The notes under the pieces: generated by a model
The model's input: the letters and a program-made list of their open reading frames with translations, nothing else
Databases searched by the model: none
Told to the model about the DNA's origin: nothing
Source: Actinopolyspora lacussalsi
Lineage (GTDB): Bacteria > Actinomycetota > Actinomycetes > Mycobacteriales > Pseudonocardiaceae
Assembly (NCBI GenBank): GCA_030803735.1
Contig: JAURUC010000001.1
Location: forward strand, 1,869,501-1,933,500
DNA: 64,000 nucleotides
Direction of reading: 5' to 3'
Part shown: piece after piece, positions 25,335 to 35,350 of the stretch
Numbering within the stretch: position 1 is the stretch's first letter
Layout: the number at the start of each line of letters is the position of its first letter
Translations under genes and position numbers: made by a program

Positions 25335-25391
25335 TTGACTTCACAGGTCTGTGTACCTATAGTCGTACAGGCAACTTCACAGATCAGTGTA
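25335..25391 (+). promoter_or_regulatory. Hydrolase promoter with two palindromic TetR-type operators
   Basis: TTGACT (25335-25340) and TATAGT (25358-25363) are 17 bp apart, a near-consensus promoter for the plus-strand hydrolase. Operator 1, TTCACAGGTCTGTGTA (25340-25355), fills the spacer. Operator 2, TTCACAGATCAGTGTA (25376-25391), lies downstream of the start site and runs up to the ribosome binding site. Each is a palindrome and they share 14 of 16 bases, 36 bp apart. Confidence 0.75.
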
Positions 25392-25403
25392 GGAGATACA
25401 GCG

Positions 25404-26261
25404 ATGACCTGGTCACTGGACAACGAGTTCGAGACACCGGGCGGAATGATCCGGTGGACGGCCCTGGGAAGCGGGGAGCCGCTCGTACTCGTGCACGGCA
25501 CCCCGTACTCGTCCTTCCTCTGGCGCGACCTCGCGCCCGCGCTCGCCCGAACGCGGCGGGTCTACGCATTCGACCTGCTCGGCTTCGGCCGGTCCGAGCA
25601 ACGCGAGGGACAGGACCTCAGCCTGGCCGCGCACGCCCGGAACCTGGCCCGGCTCCTCGATCATTGGGAACTGTCGAACCCCAGTGTCGTGGCGCACGAC
25701 ATCGGTGGCGCGGTCACGTTGCGCAGCATGCTGCTGGAAGGGGCGAGCTTCCGAGACCTCACACTGTTCGACGCCGTGAGCGGTGGCGAATGGGAACGCG
25801 GACTGTTCCAGCTCATCCTGGAACACGCCGAGGTGTTCCATCGGCTTCCGGGCTACGCCCACCGGGAGGTGGTCGCCGGTCACATGCGCCACGCCACGAA
25901 CCTCGGCTACCCGCCCGCGGTCCTCGACGCGTTCCTGGACCCCTGGCGCGGCGAAACCGGACAGGCCGCCTTCTACCGCCAGTACAGCCAGATCAAGCAG
26001 GAGCACACGGCGGCCTACGAGCACTTGCTCGGCGAGATCACCATCCCGACGCGCCTGATCTGGGGCACCGAGGACCGCATCCTCCCGCCGCACTACGCGC
26101 GGTGGCTGCACGAGCGGATCCCGCACGCCGAGCTGCACTGGGTAGAAGGCGCGGGCCACGTGCTGCAGGAAGACGCACCGGCACAGCTGCTGGCCCATCT
26201 CACGTCACCGTTCGGCAGCCCCTCGAACACCGCCGCGACCTCCGAGGAGGAGAGGGCTTGA
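25404..26261 (+). CDS. Alpha/beta hydrolase with aspartate nucleophile
   Basis: The 285-aa enzyme has the oxyanion segment LVLVHGTPYSSFLW and the nucleophile elbow VVAHDIGGAV with Asp99 instead of Ser. The acid is in GTEDRILPP and the His in GAGHVLQED. An Asp nucleophile is typical of haloalkane dehalogenases and epoxide hydrolases. The halide-stabilising Asn and Trp of dehalogenases (HGNP, HDWG) are here Thr and Ile, so an epoxide hydrolase or other role is as likely. The ATG follows AGGAG closely. It is probably controlled by the divergent TetR gene. Confidence 0.87.
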   Translation: MTWSLDNEFETPGGMIRWTALGSGEPLVLVHGTPYSSFLWRDLAPALARTRRVYAFDLLGFGRSEQREGQDLSLAAHARNLARLLDHWELSNPSVVAHDIGGAVTLRSMLLEGASFRDLTLFDAVSGGEWERGLFQLILEHAEVFHRLPGYAHREVVAGHMRHATNLGYPPAVLDAFLDPWRGETGQAAFYRQYSQIKQEHTAAYEHLLGEITIPTRLIWGTEDRILPPHYARWLHERIPHAELHWVEGAGHVLQEDAPAQLLAHLTSPFGSPSNTAATSEEERA

Positions 26262-26338
26262 GCCGACCGTAGCCGCGGGTGTGCCCGCGTTCGACGTGCC
26301 GGGGACACAGCCAGTCGAGCGAGCCCCCGGAGTTCCGC

Positions 26339-27891
<1,553 letters not shown>

Positions 27892-27980
27892 TCAACGGGC
27901 TCGTCCCGCATTGTCCCGCGAGTCGCCGCACCGCCACGCACAGGGTGGGCGTTCGAAGTAGCGCGACCGGGTACACGGCG

Positions 27981-28535
27981 TCACCTGACGGCGCTTTGCC
28001 AGTCGCGCCACCGCCACAACGACCAGTCGCACCAGGCAGGCGGGAAGCCCATCTCGTTCAGGGAGCGTCCGGTAGGTGGGAGGACTGTGATCAGCAGGTC
28101 GATGAGATGGTCGCGCCACCGCTGCCACGTGTTCGCGTCGGCACTCTCGGCAAGGAGGAACAGCACGAGGCACAGCGGGCCGAAGACTCGGGAGAGCTGC
28201 GTGGTCGCCCCGGTACGCAGTGGCGCTAAAAGCTCGATCGGCCCCAGATGTTTCGAAGCGATCTGAACGTCCATATTACGGTTCCACAGCCGCGAGTGGT
28301 GGGCGCAGACGTTGCGCAGGTAGTTGATCACTTGTAGCCAGTTGGCGAGAGCTGAGCCGTTGCCCGCGCCAGTGGAGTCAACAACGCCGAGGTCGCCCGC
28401 GATCTCGTCCCGGTCACGTCTCTTGAGGCCGCTGTAGCGGGTGGAGATCCCGCCGAAATCCAGAACCTCGGTCACGACCCATGTCGGCAGCCAACCGTCA
28501 TACGTCCGGACACAAGAAAACCAGCCCGTGATCAC
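27981..28535 (-). pseudogene. 5'-truncated Abi_2 (AbiD/AbiF-like, HEPN) abortive infection gene
   Basis: The open frame (184 codons) matches only the C-terminal half of Abi_2 proteins, normally about 300 aa. It has PTWVVTEVLDFGGISTRYSGL, then NYLRNVCAHHSRLWNR, with the HEPN RNase motif R-x4-H at R74 and H79 intact. The N-terminal half is missing, and the first possible start lies inside a hairpin (28521-28553). No upstream coding sequence for the missing half is visible. It is inserted between aroK and aroB in an otherwise conserved operon, as a phage-defence gene that has since been truncated. A short active protein cannot be fully excluded. Confidence 0.78.
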
Positions 28536-28553
28536 AAAGATCAGAGGGGCTGG
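28521..28553 (-). terminator. Terminator-like hairpin with T-run at the Abi remnant junction
   Basis: On the minus strand CCAGCCCCT-GATC and GATCA-GGGCTGG pair (7-bp outer stem, 5-bp inner stem, small bulges) and are followed by TTTTCTTG. This is a classical intrinsic terminator pointing toward aroB. It may belong to the inserted Abi element or terminate aroK transcription. The region 28554-28786 upstream of it shows no gene. Confidence 0.65.
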
Positions 28554-28786
28554 CCATGTTACTGAATATGGTAGCAGAAGATGTCCGTCGACCGCGGCTC
28601 CCCGTACTGAACGCCACTACGACCAGGCCATGCCACTGTTTCCGGCCCTACCAGCAGGACATGACCCGGTCATGGAATCGCTGAGATACACCGCGATGCG
28701 GAGATGATTCCGATCATCCCACGGTACCCGTCGCGGCTCGGGCCGTACCCGCCGAGGCCGATACTCGTTACCGCAGGCACCTACAC

Positions 28787-29302
28787 CTAGCTGTCGGTGC
28801 CGCCGATGCGGAGCAGCAGGTCGTCGACGATCTCGGCCGGGGACGACTCGTCGGTGTCGACCTCCCAGACGGCGATCTCGCGGTAGAGCGGCAGTCGCTC
28901 CCGCAACAACGCCTGGAACGTCGCCCTGGGATTCACACCGGTCAGCAACGGCCTGGGAGCGGACAGGCCGGTTCGACGAACTCCCTCGGCCAGGCCCACC
29001 GACAGGAACAGCACCGGATGCCCCGCCAGCAGCGACCGGTTCCGCTCGGTCGTCACGGCTCCCCCGCCCAGCGCGAGCACGCCCGAGTGCTCGGCCAGCG
29101 CGGCGGTCAGGGCGCGTGTCTCCAGTTCCCGGAAGGCCGGTTCCCCGTCATGGGTGAAGATCTCCGGTATGGTCCTGCCCGCCAGTTCCTCGACGTCCTC
29201 ATCGGTGTCCCGGAACGGCACCCCGAGGCGTTCGGCGAGCGACCTCCCCACCTCGGTCTTGCCCGCACCGGGTGGTCCGACGATCACCAGTCGCGGACTC
29301 AT
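28787..29302 (-). CDS. aroK: Shikimate kinase
   Basis: AroK phosphorylates shikimate at the 3-position. The 171-aa product has Walker [12 protein letters not shown], the shikimate-binding DTDEDVEE and FRELE regions, the GGGAVT loop and the lid RPLLTG. It overlaps aroC by 4 bp. A stem (28721-28749 region) downstream could terminate it before the Abi remnant. Confidence 0.96.
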   Translation of the reverse strand: MSPRLVIVGPPGAGKTEVGRSLAERLGVPFRDTDEDVEELAGRTIPEIFTHDGEPAFRELETRALTAALAEHSGVLALGGGAVTTERNRSLLAGHPVLFLSVGLAEGVRRTGLSAPRPLLTGVNPRATFQALLRERLPLYREIAVWEVDTDESSPAEIVDDLLLRIGGTDS

Positions 29303-30507
29303 GAGTTCTCCCCCCGGGATTCGGCGCGCTCGTGCAGTGCCGTGAGGTAGCCCCGCACGTTTCGCCGGGTCTCACCGATGGAGTCACCGCCGAACTTCTC
29401 GAGCACCGCTTCGGCCAGCACCAGCGCCACCATGGTCTCGGCCACCACCGCCGCGCGGGGCACGGCCGTGATGTCGGACCGCTGGTGCATGGCCTGCGCC
29501 TGCTCACCGGTGCGCACGTCGACGGTCGACAGCGCGCGGGGCAGGCTGGAGATCGGTTTCTTGGCGGCCCGCACGATCAACGGTTCCCCGTTGGTGATGC
29601 CGCCTTCCAGCCCACCTGCCCGGTTACTGGCACGGTGCACCCAGTTCGGGCCGTGGGCGGGATAGAGCTCGTCGTGGGCGGCGCTGCCCCTGCGGCGCGC
29701 GTTGGCGAAGGCCTCACCGATCTCCACGCCCTTGACGGCCTGGATGCTCATCAGCGCCCGCGCCAGTTTGGAGTCGAGCTTGCGGTCCCAGTGGACGTGC
29801 GAACCCACCCCGGGCGGCAACCCGTAGGCGACCACCTCGACCACACCGCCCAGCGTGTCACCCTCGGACTTGGCGGCCTCGACCTCGGCCATCATCCGTT
29901 CGGTGGCATGATCGCCGAAGGCCCGTACCGGGTTCTCGTCGATGGTGGGCAGGTCGGCGGCCGTGGGCAGCGTCTCGTGCGCTGCGTCCACGTCCCCCAG
30001 CGAGACGACGTGGCTGACCAGCTCCACTCCCAGCAGCTGGTGCAGGAAGTGCCGCGCCACGGTTCCCACGGCCACTCGGGCGGCCGTTTCCCTGGCACTG
30101 GCGCGCTCCAGCACGGGCCGGGACTCGTCGAAGTCGTACTTCTGCATGCCGGGAAGATCGGCGTGGCCCGGCCGTGGCCGGGTCAGCGGTTCGTTGCGGG
30201 CCAACGAGGCGAGCACCTCGGGATCGACCGGATCAGCGGCCATCACCTGCTGCCACTTGGGCCACTCGGTGTTGCCGATCCGCACGGCCACCGGGCTCCC
30301 CTGGGTGAGGCCGTGTCGGATGCCACCGATCACTTCCAGCTCGTCGGACTCGAAATTCATCCGAGGGCTACGTCCGAACCCGAGCTTGCGACGCTCGAGC
30401 TGGGCGTTGATGTCCTCGGTGGTGACCTCGACGCCGGCCACCATTCCTTCCAAAATCCCCACCAATGCGGGACCGTGTGATTCCCCGGCGGTCATCCAGC
30501 GCAGCAC
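29299..30507 (-). CDS. aroC: Chorismate synthase
   Basis: AroC makes chorismate from EPSP with reduced FMN. The 402-aa product starts [22 protein letters not shown], with the signature GESHG. It also has [27 protein letters not shown] and a C-terminal [13 protein letters not shown] close to the family pattern. The start is a GTG. It leads the aroC-aroK-aroB-aroQ unit. Confidence 0.97.
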   Translation of the reverse strand: MLRWMTAGESHGPALVGILEGMVAGVEVTTEDINAQLERRKLGFGRSPRMNFESDELEVIGGIRHGLTQGSPVAVRIGNTEWPKWQQVMAADPVDPEVLASLARNEPLTRPRPGHADLPGMQKYDFDESRPVLERASARETAARVAVGTVARHFLHQLLGVELVSHVVSLGDVDAAHETLPTAADLPTIDENPVRAFGDHATERMMAEVEAAKSEGDTLGGVVEVVAYGLPPGVGSHVHWDRKLDSKLARALMSIQAVKGVEIGEAFANARRRGSAAHDELYPAHGPNWVHRASNRAGGLEGGITNGEPLIVRAAKKPISSLPRALSTVDVRTGEQAQAMHQRSDITAVPRAAVVAETMVALVLAEAVLEKFGGDSIGETRRNVRGYLTALHERAESRGENS

Positions 30508-30610
30508 GCCCGCGATCCTGCCACGGCGTGCCGCGTTACGGACAGCACGGGGTAAAAAGTACGTCAGGTTCCGAGGATCGCCACCGTCTCAACCGGCGGG
30601 ACGTCCGGGC

Positions 30611-31354
30611 TCAACCCGCTGGAGCTCCGGTGAGGGGCAGCATGGGAAGAGACGGGGCGGGAAGCGCCGTGACCAACCAGGCCGGCAGCAGCATCGCCGG
30701 TCCGTGCGGTATCCGCCACCGCAGGGTCAGGGCCGCGGCCAACAGGGTCAGCGACGCCGCGGCGAGCATCACGGCGGGCACGGCCAACGGATCCACCGCA
30801 CCCAGCGGAAGACCGAGCACGCAGGCGAGTTTCACGTCGCCGGGACCGAGCATCGCGGGCCGGACCAGCCGCACCAGCGCGTAACAACCACCGAAGAGCA
30901 ACGATCCCACCAGACCGCACCACAGTGCCGCACAACGCTGGGCCACCACTGACCAGTGGCACAGCACCGCCAGCAGTGGAACGAGAGCGGCGAACGTCAA
31001 CCGGTCCGGCAACCGGGCAGCGATCAAGTCGCAGGTGGCGAGCACGACACCGAACCAACCGACCAACATCGGAACCGGCAACCACCGGAGGTCGAGGCCG
31101 CCGTAGCACACGGCGGGGGCCAGCGAAGCCCACAGAACCGCCAGCGCCGCCCGGCACGGCAACACCCCGGTCGGTGTCGTGCCTCCCAGCGCCCGGGCGG
31201 CGAGACGAGCGCACTCCGCGCCGCAGGACCACCCCAGTGGGAAGAGCACTCCGACCGCCAGGAAAACCGGTAGCGGAGTGGCGAGCGAATCGTCGAACAC
31301 ATCAGCAGCGTCGGGGCCTTCTCCCCGACGCGCACGCGAGTACGACGATGTCAC
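30611..31354 (-). CDS. Prepilin peptidase (A24 family), short form
   Basis: The 247-aa polytopic membrane protein is an aspartic peptidase that processes type IV-like prepilins. The catalytic aspartates are in CDLIAARLPDRLTF and the GxGD motif MLGPGDVKLACVLG. The cysteine-containing N-methyltransferase domain of full PilD is absent, as in many actinobacterial homologues. No pilin or tad genes are in the window. Its position next to the aro genes matches M. tuberculosis Rv2551c from memory. Confidence 0.82.
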   Translation of the reverse strand: MTSSYSRARRGEGPDAADVFDDSLATPLPVFLAVGVLFPLGWSCGAECARLAARALGGTTPTGVLPCRAALAVLWASLAPAVCYGGLDLRWLPVPMLVGWFGVVLATCDLIAARLPDRLTFAALVPLLAVLCHWSVVAQRCAALWCGLVGSLLFGGCYALVRLVRPAMLGPGDVKLACVLGLPLGAVDPLAVPAVMLAAASLTLLAAALTLRWRIPHGPAMLLPAWLVTALPAPSLPMLPLTGAPAG

Positions 31355-31429
31355 CGGCGTGTCGGGAACCGCGACCGCCGAATCGGCCGCGACTCCCGAC
31401 TCACGAACGGCGACAGCGTGCGGAGTACA

Positions 31430-31885
31430 TCACGAGTCGACGGTGAACAGCGGGTCTCCGTGATTGACCCGCACGTCGTCGGCCATGTCCGACAACGCGT
31501 CCTGCCCGGTCTGGAGTGCCACCACGGGACACACCGAGGAGTAGCCCTGCTGTTCGACCTCGGTGGGGTTCCAGGTCACGACCGGGCTGCCTGCCGTGAC
31601 ACGTTCCCCCTTGGCCACGTGCAACGTGAAGCCCGCACCTTCTAGCTTGACGGTGTCGATCCCCAGGTGCACCAGCACGGCCTTGTCGTCGTCGATGGAA
31701 ATGACGAAGGCGTGCGGGTGCAGAGTCGCCAGGATGCCTTCCACCGGCGCCACGGCCTGCGACTCTCCACCGCTCGGTTTGACCGCCACGCCGGAGCCGA
31801 CCATCGACTGGGAGAAAACGGGGTCCGGTACCTCGCTTATCGGGGCCACCAGCCCCGTCACCGGACTGAGCACTTGAACACTCAC
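31430..31885 (-). CDS. crr: PTS system glucose-family EIIA component
   Basis: EIIA passes phosphate from HPr to EIIB and often has regulatory roles. The 151-aa domain has the two active-site histidines: His58 in LHPHAFVIS and the phospho-accepting His73 in VLVHLGIDTVKLEG. The GTG start overlaps the EIIB stop (GTGA). With the adjacent EIIB and the divergent EIIC it makes up a split glucose/GlcNAc-family permease like the crr-nagF-nagE2 set of Streptomyces. Confidence 0.93.
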   Translation of the reverse strand: MSVQVLSPVTGLVAPISEVPDPVFSQSMVGSGVAVKPSGGESQAVAPVEGILATLHPHAFVISIDDDKAVLVHLGIDTVKLEGAGFTLHVAKGERVTAGSPVVTWNPTEVEQQGYSSVCPVVALQTGQDALSDMADDVRVNHGDPLFTVDS

Positions 31886-32118
31886 AACAAATCCTCGATA
31901 TCGCTCGCGATGGTGTCCGCCTCCGGCCCCACCACGACTTGGACAACCGTGCCCTGCTGCATAACGCCGTGCGCACCCGCCTTCTTCAACGCGGGCTCGT
32001 CGACCTTGGCGCCGTCCTCCAGCTCACAACGCAGTCGCGTAATGCACGGCTCGATCTCGACGACGTTGCCCTGACCGCCCAGCGCGGCCAGGATCGCCGA
32101 AGCCTTGTCATCAGCCAC
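31882..32118 (-). CDS. PTS EIIB component (NagF-like)
   Basis: This 78-aa single EIIB domain has the phosphocysteine Cys25 in EIEPCITRLRCEL. It transfers phosphate to the incoming sugar with the EIIC encoded by the divergent gene. The start is a GTG with GGAGG upstream. Stand-alone EIIB of this size is the arrangement of Streptomyces NagF, which pairs with NagE2 for N-acetylglucosamine. The DasR-like site in the promoter region supports GlcNAc. Confidence 0.93.
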   Translation of the reverse strand: MADDKASAILAALGGQGNVVEIEPCITRLRCELEDGAKVDEPALKKAGAHGVMQQGTVVQVVVGPEADTIASDIEDLL

Positions 32119-32424
32119 CGAAATCCTCCACTCTCGATCACTCGCACATCGAGTGTCCCCACACAGCTAACCACGTCGCCCCGGGCACGTCCGATGTCGA
32201 ACCGGCAACGAATCGGCCACCCGCTTGACACCTGTTCACCCGGAAGCGCAAGGTTCCCTCCAACTGGTTTAGACCTTACCGTACCAACAGTCTGGCGAAG
32301 GTACGAGTGATTCGGCGGACAGTAAGCGACAGGTGATCCCACCCCCCGACCGGGAACACCGGGTCGAACTGGCCGCGACGTGTCGAAACCGTTCCAACGC
32401 ACCGGTGTATCCAGGAGGTACTCG
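32119..32424. promoter_or_regulatory. Divergent PTS promoter region with DasR-like (dre) operator
   Basis: The 306-bp gap holds a DasR-responsive-element-like palindrome ACTGGTTTAGACCTTA at 32263-32278; the Streptomyces dre consensus is ACTGGTCTAGACCACT. Upstream of it on the plus strand are TTGACA (32225-32230) and CAAGGT (32249-32254), 18 bp apart, which would place the transcription start close to the dre and give a leader of about 160 nt. The GlcNAc repressor DasR would thus control both arms. Binding is inferred from the motif. Confidence 0.65.
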
Positions 32425-33693
32425 ATGAGCACCAGCCCGTCCTCGGGCGGCAGCAAGACTTTCGCGCAGCTACAGCGGCTGGGCAAAAGCCTGATGCTCC
32501 CCATCGCAGTGCTGCCGGCGGCGGCACTGCTGCTCCGGCTCGGACAGGATGACCTGATCGGCGCCATCCCCGGGCTGACCGAAGTCGGCAGCGTCATCAG
32601 CTCCGCGGGCGGGGCGTTGTTCGACAACCTGCCGCTGCTGTTCGCGATCGGCGTGGCGATCGGGTTCGCGCGAAAGGCCGACGGCTCCACCGCCCTCGCG
32701 GGCGCGGTGGGCTATCTGGTCCTGGCCGGGGTGCTGTACCAGATGACCGGCACCGAGGGCGACACCGTCTACAACAAGGGGCCCTACGGGGTGCTCGGCG
32801 GTATCATCGCCGGTCTGGTGGCCGCCACGCTGTGGCAGCGCTTCCACCGGATCAAGCTGCCCTCGTACCTGGGCTTCTTCGGCGGACGTCGGTTCGTCCC
32901 GATCATCACCTCGGTGGTCATGCTGGTCATCGGCGTGGTGCTGGGCTTCGTCTTTCCCTACTTCGACCAGGCACTGACGGCGTTCAGTGACGCGGTGACC
33001 GGCAGTGTCGTCGCGGGCGGCGGGATCTACGGCGTGGTCAACCGACTGCTGCTGCCGATCGGCCTGCACCACATCCCGAACGCCATCCTGTGGTTCAGCA
33101 CCGGCGAGTACCAGGGCGCCCAGGGCGACATCAACCGGTTCTTCGAGGGTGACCCCAGCGCGGGAACCTTCATGACCGGGTTCTTCCCCATCTTCATGTT
33201 CGCGCTGCCCGCCGCCGCGCTGGCGATCTACCACTCGGCCAAGCCCTCCCAGCGCAAGCTGGTCGGCGGTATCATGTTCTCCACGGGGCTGACCGCTTTC
33301 CTGACCGGTGTCACCGAGCCGTTGGAGTTCTCGTTCATCTTCGTGGCCTGGCCACTGCTGATCGTGCACGCGGTTCTGACCGGGAGCTCGCTGGCGCTGG
33401 TCAACGCGTTGGACATCCACCACGGTTTCGGATTCTCGGCGGGGGCCATCGACTACCTGCTCAACTTCGGAATCGCGCAGAAGGCACTGTGGTTGATCCC
33501 GATCGGGCTGGTCTACGCCGTCATCTACTACTTCCTGTTCCGGATCATCATCACGAAGATGAAGCTGCCCACGCCGGGCAGGGAGGACGACGCGGAAACC
33601 GAGCAGTCCGAGACCGAAACCGCTTCGGCGACAACGGCGAGCACGGGGTCCGCGGAAACCGGTGATTCCACCACCAGCGGGAGCAAGACCTGA
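32425..33693 (+). CDS. PTS EIIC component, N-acetylglucosamine/glucose family
   Basis: The 422-aa permease carries the sugar across the membrane during phosphorylation. It has about ten membrane segments beginning LGKSLMLPIAVLPAAALLLRLG, and the substrate-loop signature ITEPLEF-like GVTEPLEFSF. LLPIGLHHIPN is typical of NagE/PtsG EIIC. The C-terminus is a 40-residue Glu/Ser/Thr-rich tail instead of a fused EIIB. GGAGG precedes the ATG. The dre site upstream favours GlcNAc over glucose. Confidence 0.92.
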   Translation: MSTSPSSGGSKTFAQLQRLGKSLMLPIAVLPAAALLLRLGQDDLIGAIPGLTEVGSVISSAGGALFDNLPLLFAIGVAIGFARKADGSTALAGAVGYLVLAGVLYQMTGTEGDTVYNKGPYGVLGGIIAGLVAATLWQRFHRIKLPSYLGFFGGRRFVPIITSVVMLVIGVVLGFVFPYFDQALTAFSDAVTGSVVAGGGIYGVVNRLLLPIGLHHIPNAILWFSTGEYQGAQGDINRFFEGDPSAGTFMTGFFPIFMFALPAAALAIYHSAKPSQRKLVGGIMFSTGLTAFLTGVTEPLEFSFIFVAWPLLIVHAVLTGSSLALVNALDIHHGFGFSAGAIDYLLNFGIAQKALWLIPIGLVYAVIYYFLFRIIITKMKLPTPGREDDAETEQSETETASATTASTGSAETGDSTTSGSKT

Positions 33694-33744
33694 TTCTCGA
33701 CGACTCACGAGGATCGGTAGGCAACGACGAGAACGGACGAGGAG

Positions 33745-34014
33745 ATGCCTGAACGACACGTCACCGTCGCGAGCAAGGTCGGTCTGCACGCACGGCCCGC
33801 GGCCATGCTGGCCAAGGAAGCGGCCGCGCAGTCGGTGAAGATCACCATCCGCAAGCAGGAGACGGACCCGGTGGAGGCCGCCAGCGTCCTGGGGTTGATG
33901 ACCCTGGGAGCCGCGTACGGCGACGAAGTCGTGCTCGCCGCCGATGGCGAGGGAGCCGACGACGCGCTGGATAGGATCGCCGAGCTCGTCAACAGTGAGA
34001 TGGACGGCTCCTGA
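33745..34014 (+). CDS. ptsH: PTS phosphocarrier protein HPr
   Basis: HPr relays phosphate from enzyme I to EIIA. The 89-aa product has the active-site His15 in SKVGLHARPAAML and the regulatory serine region AASVLGLMTLG with Ser47. It follows the EIIC gene by 51 bp, so both probably share the dre-controlled promoter. Enzyme I (ptsI) is not in the window. Confidence 0.96.
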   Translation: MPERHVTVASKVGLHARPAAMLAKEAAAQSVKITIRKQETDPVEAASVLGLMTLGAAYGDEVVLAADGEGADDALDRIAELVNSEMDGS

Positions 34015-34053
34015 TGGAAACTGTAGTGGCCCGGTCTCGTCAGTGGGTCGCTT

Positions 34054-34250
34054 GGCGGAACCTCTGGCACGGCTCTCGCTGCGGGTGCCCTGACATCGGG
34101 TAGTCACTACACAACGTCGGGGCCGTCCTCGCGAGAGCCGCACCGGAGAACCCGCGGCGGTGCAGGTTGCGAGAACGGTCGGAGTTCGCCCCGCGAGGGT
34201 GGTCGGGGTTCACCTTCGACGAAGCGGCCCGGCGATTTCGTGGGAAATCG
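34054..34250 (+). repeat. Full copy (B) of the ~200-bp dispersed intergenic repeat
   Basis: It starts GGCGGAACCTCT, continues through GACATCGGGTAGT and ACAACGTC, GTCCTCGCGAGAGC and GAGAACCCGCGGCGGTGC, and ends in a hairpin CGATTTC-GTGG-GAAATCG (34233-34250). All these blocks recur in the same order in copy C (61301-61474, reverse strand). Copy B has about 25 extra bases near 34180-34215. No open reading frame fits it. Confidence 0.8.
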
Positions 34251-34288
34251 ACAGCGTCGGAAATCCGAAGATCCGCACATGCAACTGT

Positions 34289-34320
34289 GGGCCGCCCCCG
34301 GGGAGTACGGGGGCCGGCCC
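34289..34320. terminator. Bidirectional terminator hairpin between ptsH and aroE
   Basis: GGGCCGCCCCCG and CGGGGGCCGGCCC form a 12-bp stem with a single bulged C and a 7-nt loop. It lies between two convergent genes and can serve both. Confidence 0.6.
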
Positions 34321-34390
34321 ACTCTCGTGCGAAGCACCATGGAACCAGGGCGGTTCACAGTCCGCACGTCCACCGCGACGAACCACCCGC

Positions 34391-35284
34391 TCACAGCAGC
34401 GGGAGCGGCACCCTCCCGCCGGTGGCCTCGGACAGCGCGTCCCGCATCGCCGCTCGCGGAGCCCGTTTCCCCGTGAACGACTCGACCTGGCCGAACGACT
34501 GGTGCAACAGCATGTCGAGCCCGGTCGCCAGTCGACCGCCCGCCGCGTGCACTGCCCCGGCCAGCGGCGTGGGCCAGGGATGGTAAACCACGTCCAGCAC
34601 GCGGCCCGCCGCCGCCAGCTCCCGAACGTGGTCATCCACCGCTCCGGCAGGCAGGGTGGACACCACCACATCGGCCTCGGCGGCGGCTTTCGCCAGATCC
34701 AGCGAACCCAGCGCCCGGCCCTCGGCCCGCACACCGATGCGCTCGGCCGTGGCCAGCGCCGAACCGGCCCGGGCGGGATCGCGTACCGCCAGGGTCGCGG
34801 TACGCACCCCCAACTCGGCGAACGCGGCGATCACGGCCAGGGCGGTGCCACCGGCACCCAGCACCAGCCCGGTGCGCTCCCCCGCGTCCGCCGCACCGTG
34901 GAATCCGCAGGCCGCACGCAGCGCCCCGGTGATGCCGTCGACATCGGTGCAGTCCGCGTACCACGCACCGTCGGAACGCCGGACCAGCGTGTTGGCGGCA
35001 CCGACGGCGGCGGCGCGCTCACTGGCCTCCGATGCCAGCTCCAGCGCCACCTGCTTGCCCGGCATGGTCACCGACAGTCCGCGCCAGCTGGGATCGAGCT
35101 CACCGACCAGATCCCGCAGCCCCTCGGCGTCCCGTTCGATGCGCTGGTACGACCAGTCCCGCAGCCCCAGAGCCGCGTAAGCGGCTCCGTGCAGCACCGG
35201 GGAGAGCGAGTGCTCCACCGGTGAGCCCACCACTCCGGCTCGCACCGCACGGGACTCCACCGACTCGGCTGACTGAGCGGACAT
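34391..35284 (-). CDS. aroE: Shikimate dehydrogenase
   Basis: AroE reduces 3-dehydroshikimate with NADPH. The product is about 297 aa. Shikimate-binding residues are in HSLSPVLHGAAY and SVTMPGKQ (catalytic Lys), and GAANTLV and DCTDVDG follow; the Asn usually preceding TD is Cys here, but the Thr and catalytic Asp are kept. The NADP loop is VLGAGGTALAV. The ATG at 35284 (MSAQSAESVE) has AGGGAG upstream and fits the family better than the longer frame to 35341. Confidence 0.93.
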   Translation of the reverse strand: MSAQSAESVESRAVRAGVVGSPVEHSLSPVLHGAAYAALGLRDWSYQRIERDAEGLRDLVGELDPSWRGLSVTMPGKQVALELASEASERAAAVGAANTLVRRSDGAWYADCTDVDGITGALRAACGFHGAADAGERTGLVLGAGGTALAVIAAFAELGVRTATLAVRDPARAGSALATAERIGVRAEGRALGSLDLAKAAAEADVVVSTLPAGAVDDHVRELAAAGRVLDVVYHPWPTPLAGAVHAAGGRLATGLDMLLHQSFGQVESFTGKRAPRAAMRDALSEATGGRVPLPLL

Positions 35285-35350
35285 TCCCGGAAGCTCCCTT
35301 TCGAAACCGGACTCTCGTACGAACGTCGCGGACCCGCTCACGGGCGAACG

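Larger units (their letters stand above)
34015..34390. other. Intergenic region carrying repeat copy B and a terminator
   Basis: No gene is seen between convergent ptsH and aroE. The first two-thirds (34054-34250) is a dispersed repeat, and 34289-34320 is a strong hairpin. Confidence 0.65.

Noticed and set aside
25404..26261. Calling the hydrolase a haloalkane dehalogenase
   Set aside because: The Asp nucleophile fits, but both halide-stabilising residues are replaced, so the specific name is not supported.
34054..34250. tRNA or known small RNA in the dispersed repeat
   Set aside because: No cloverleaf or T-loop motif could be drawn, and I recognise no named RNA family.
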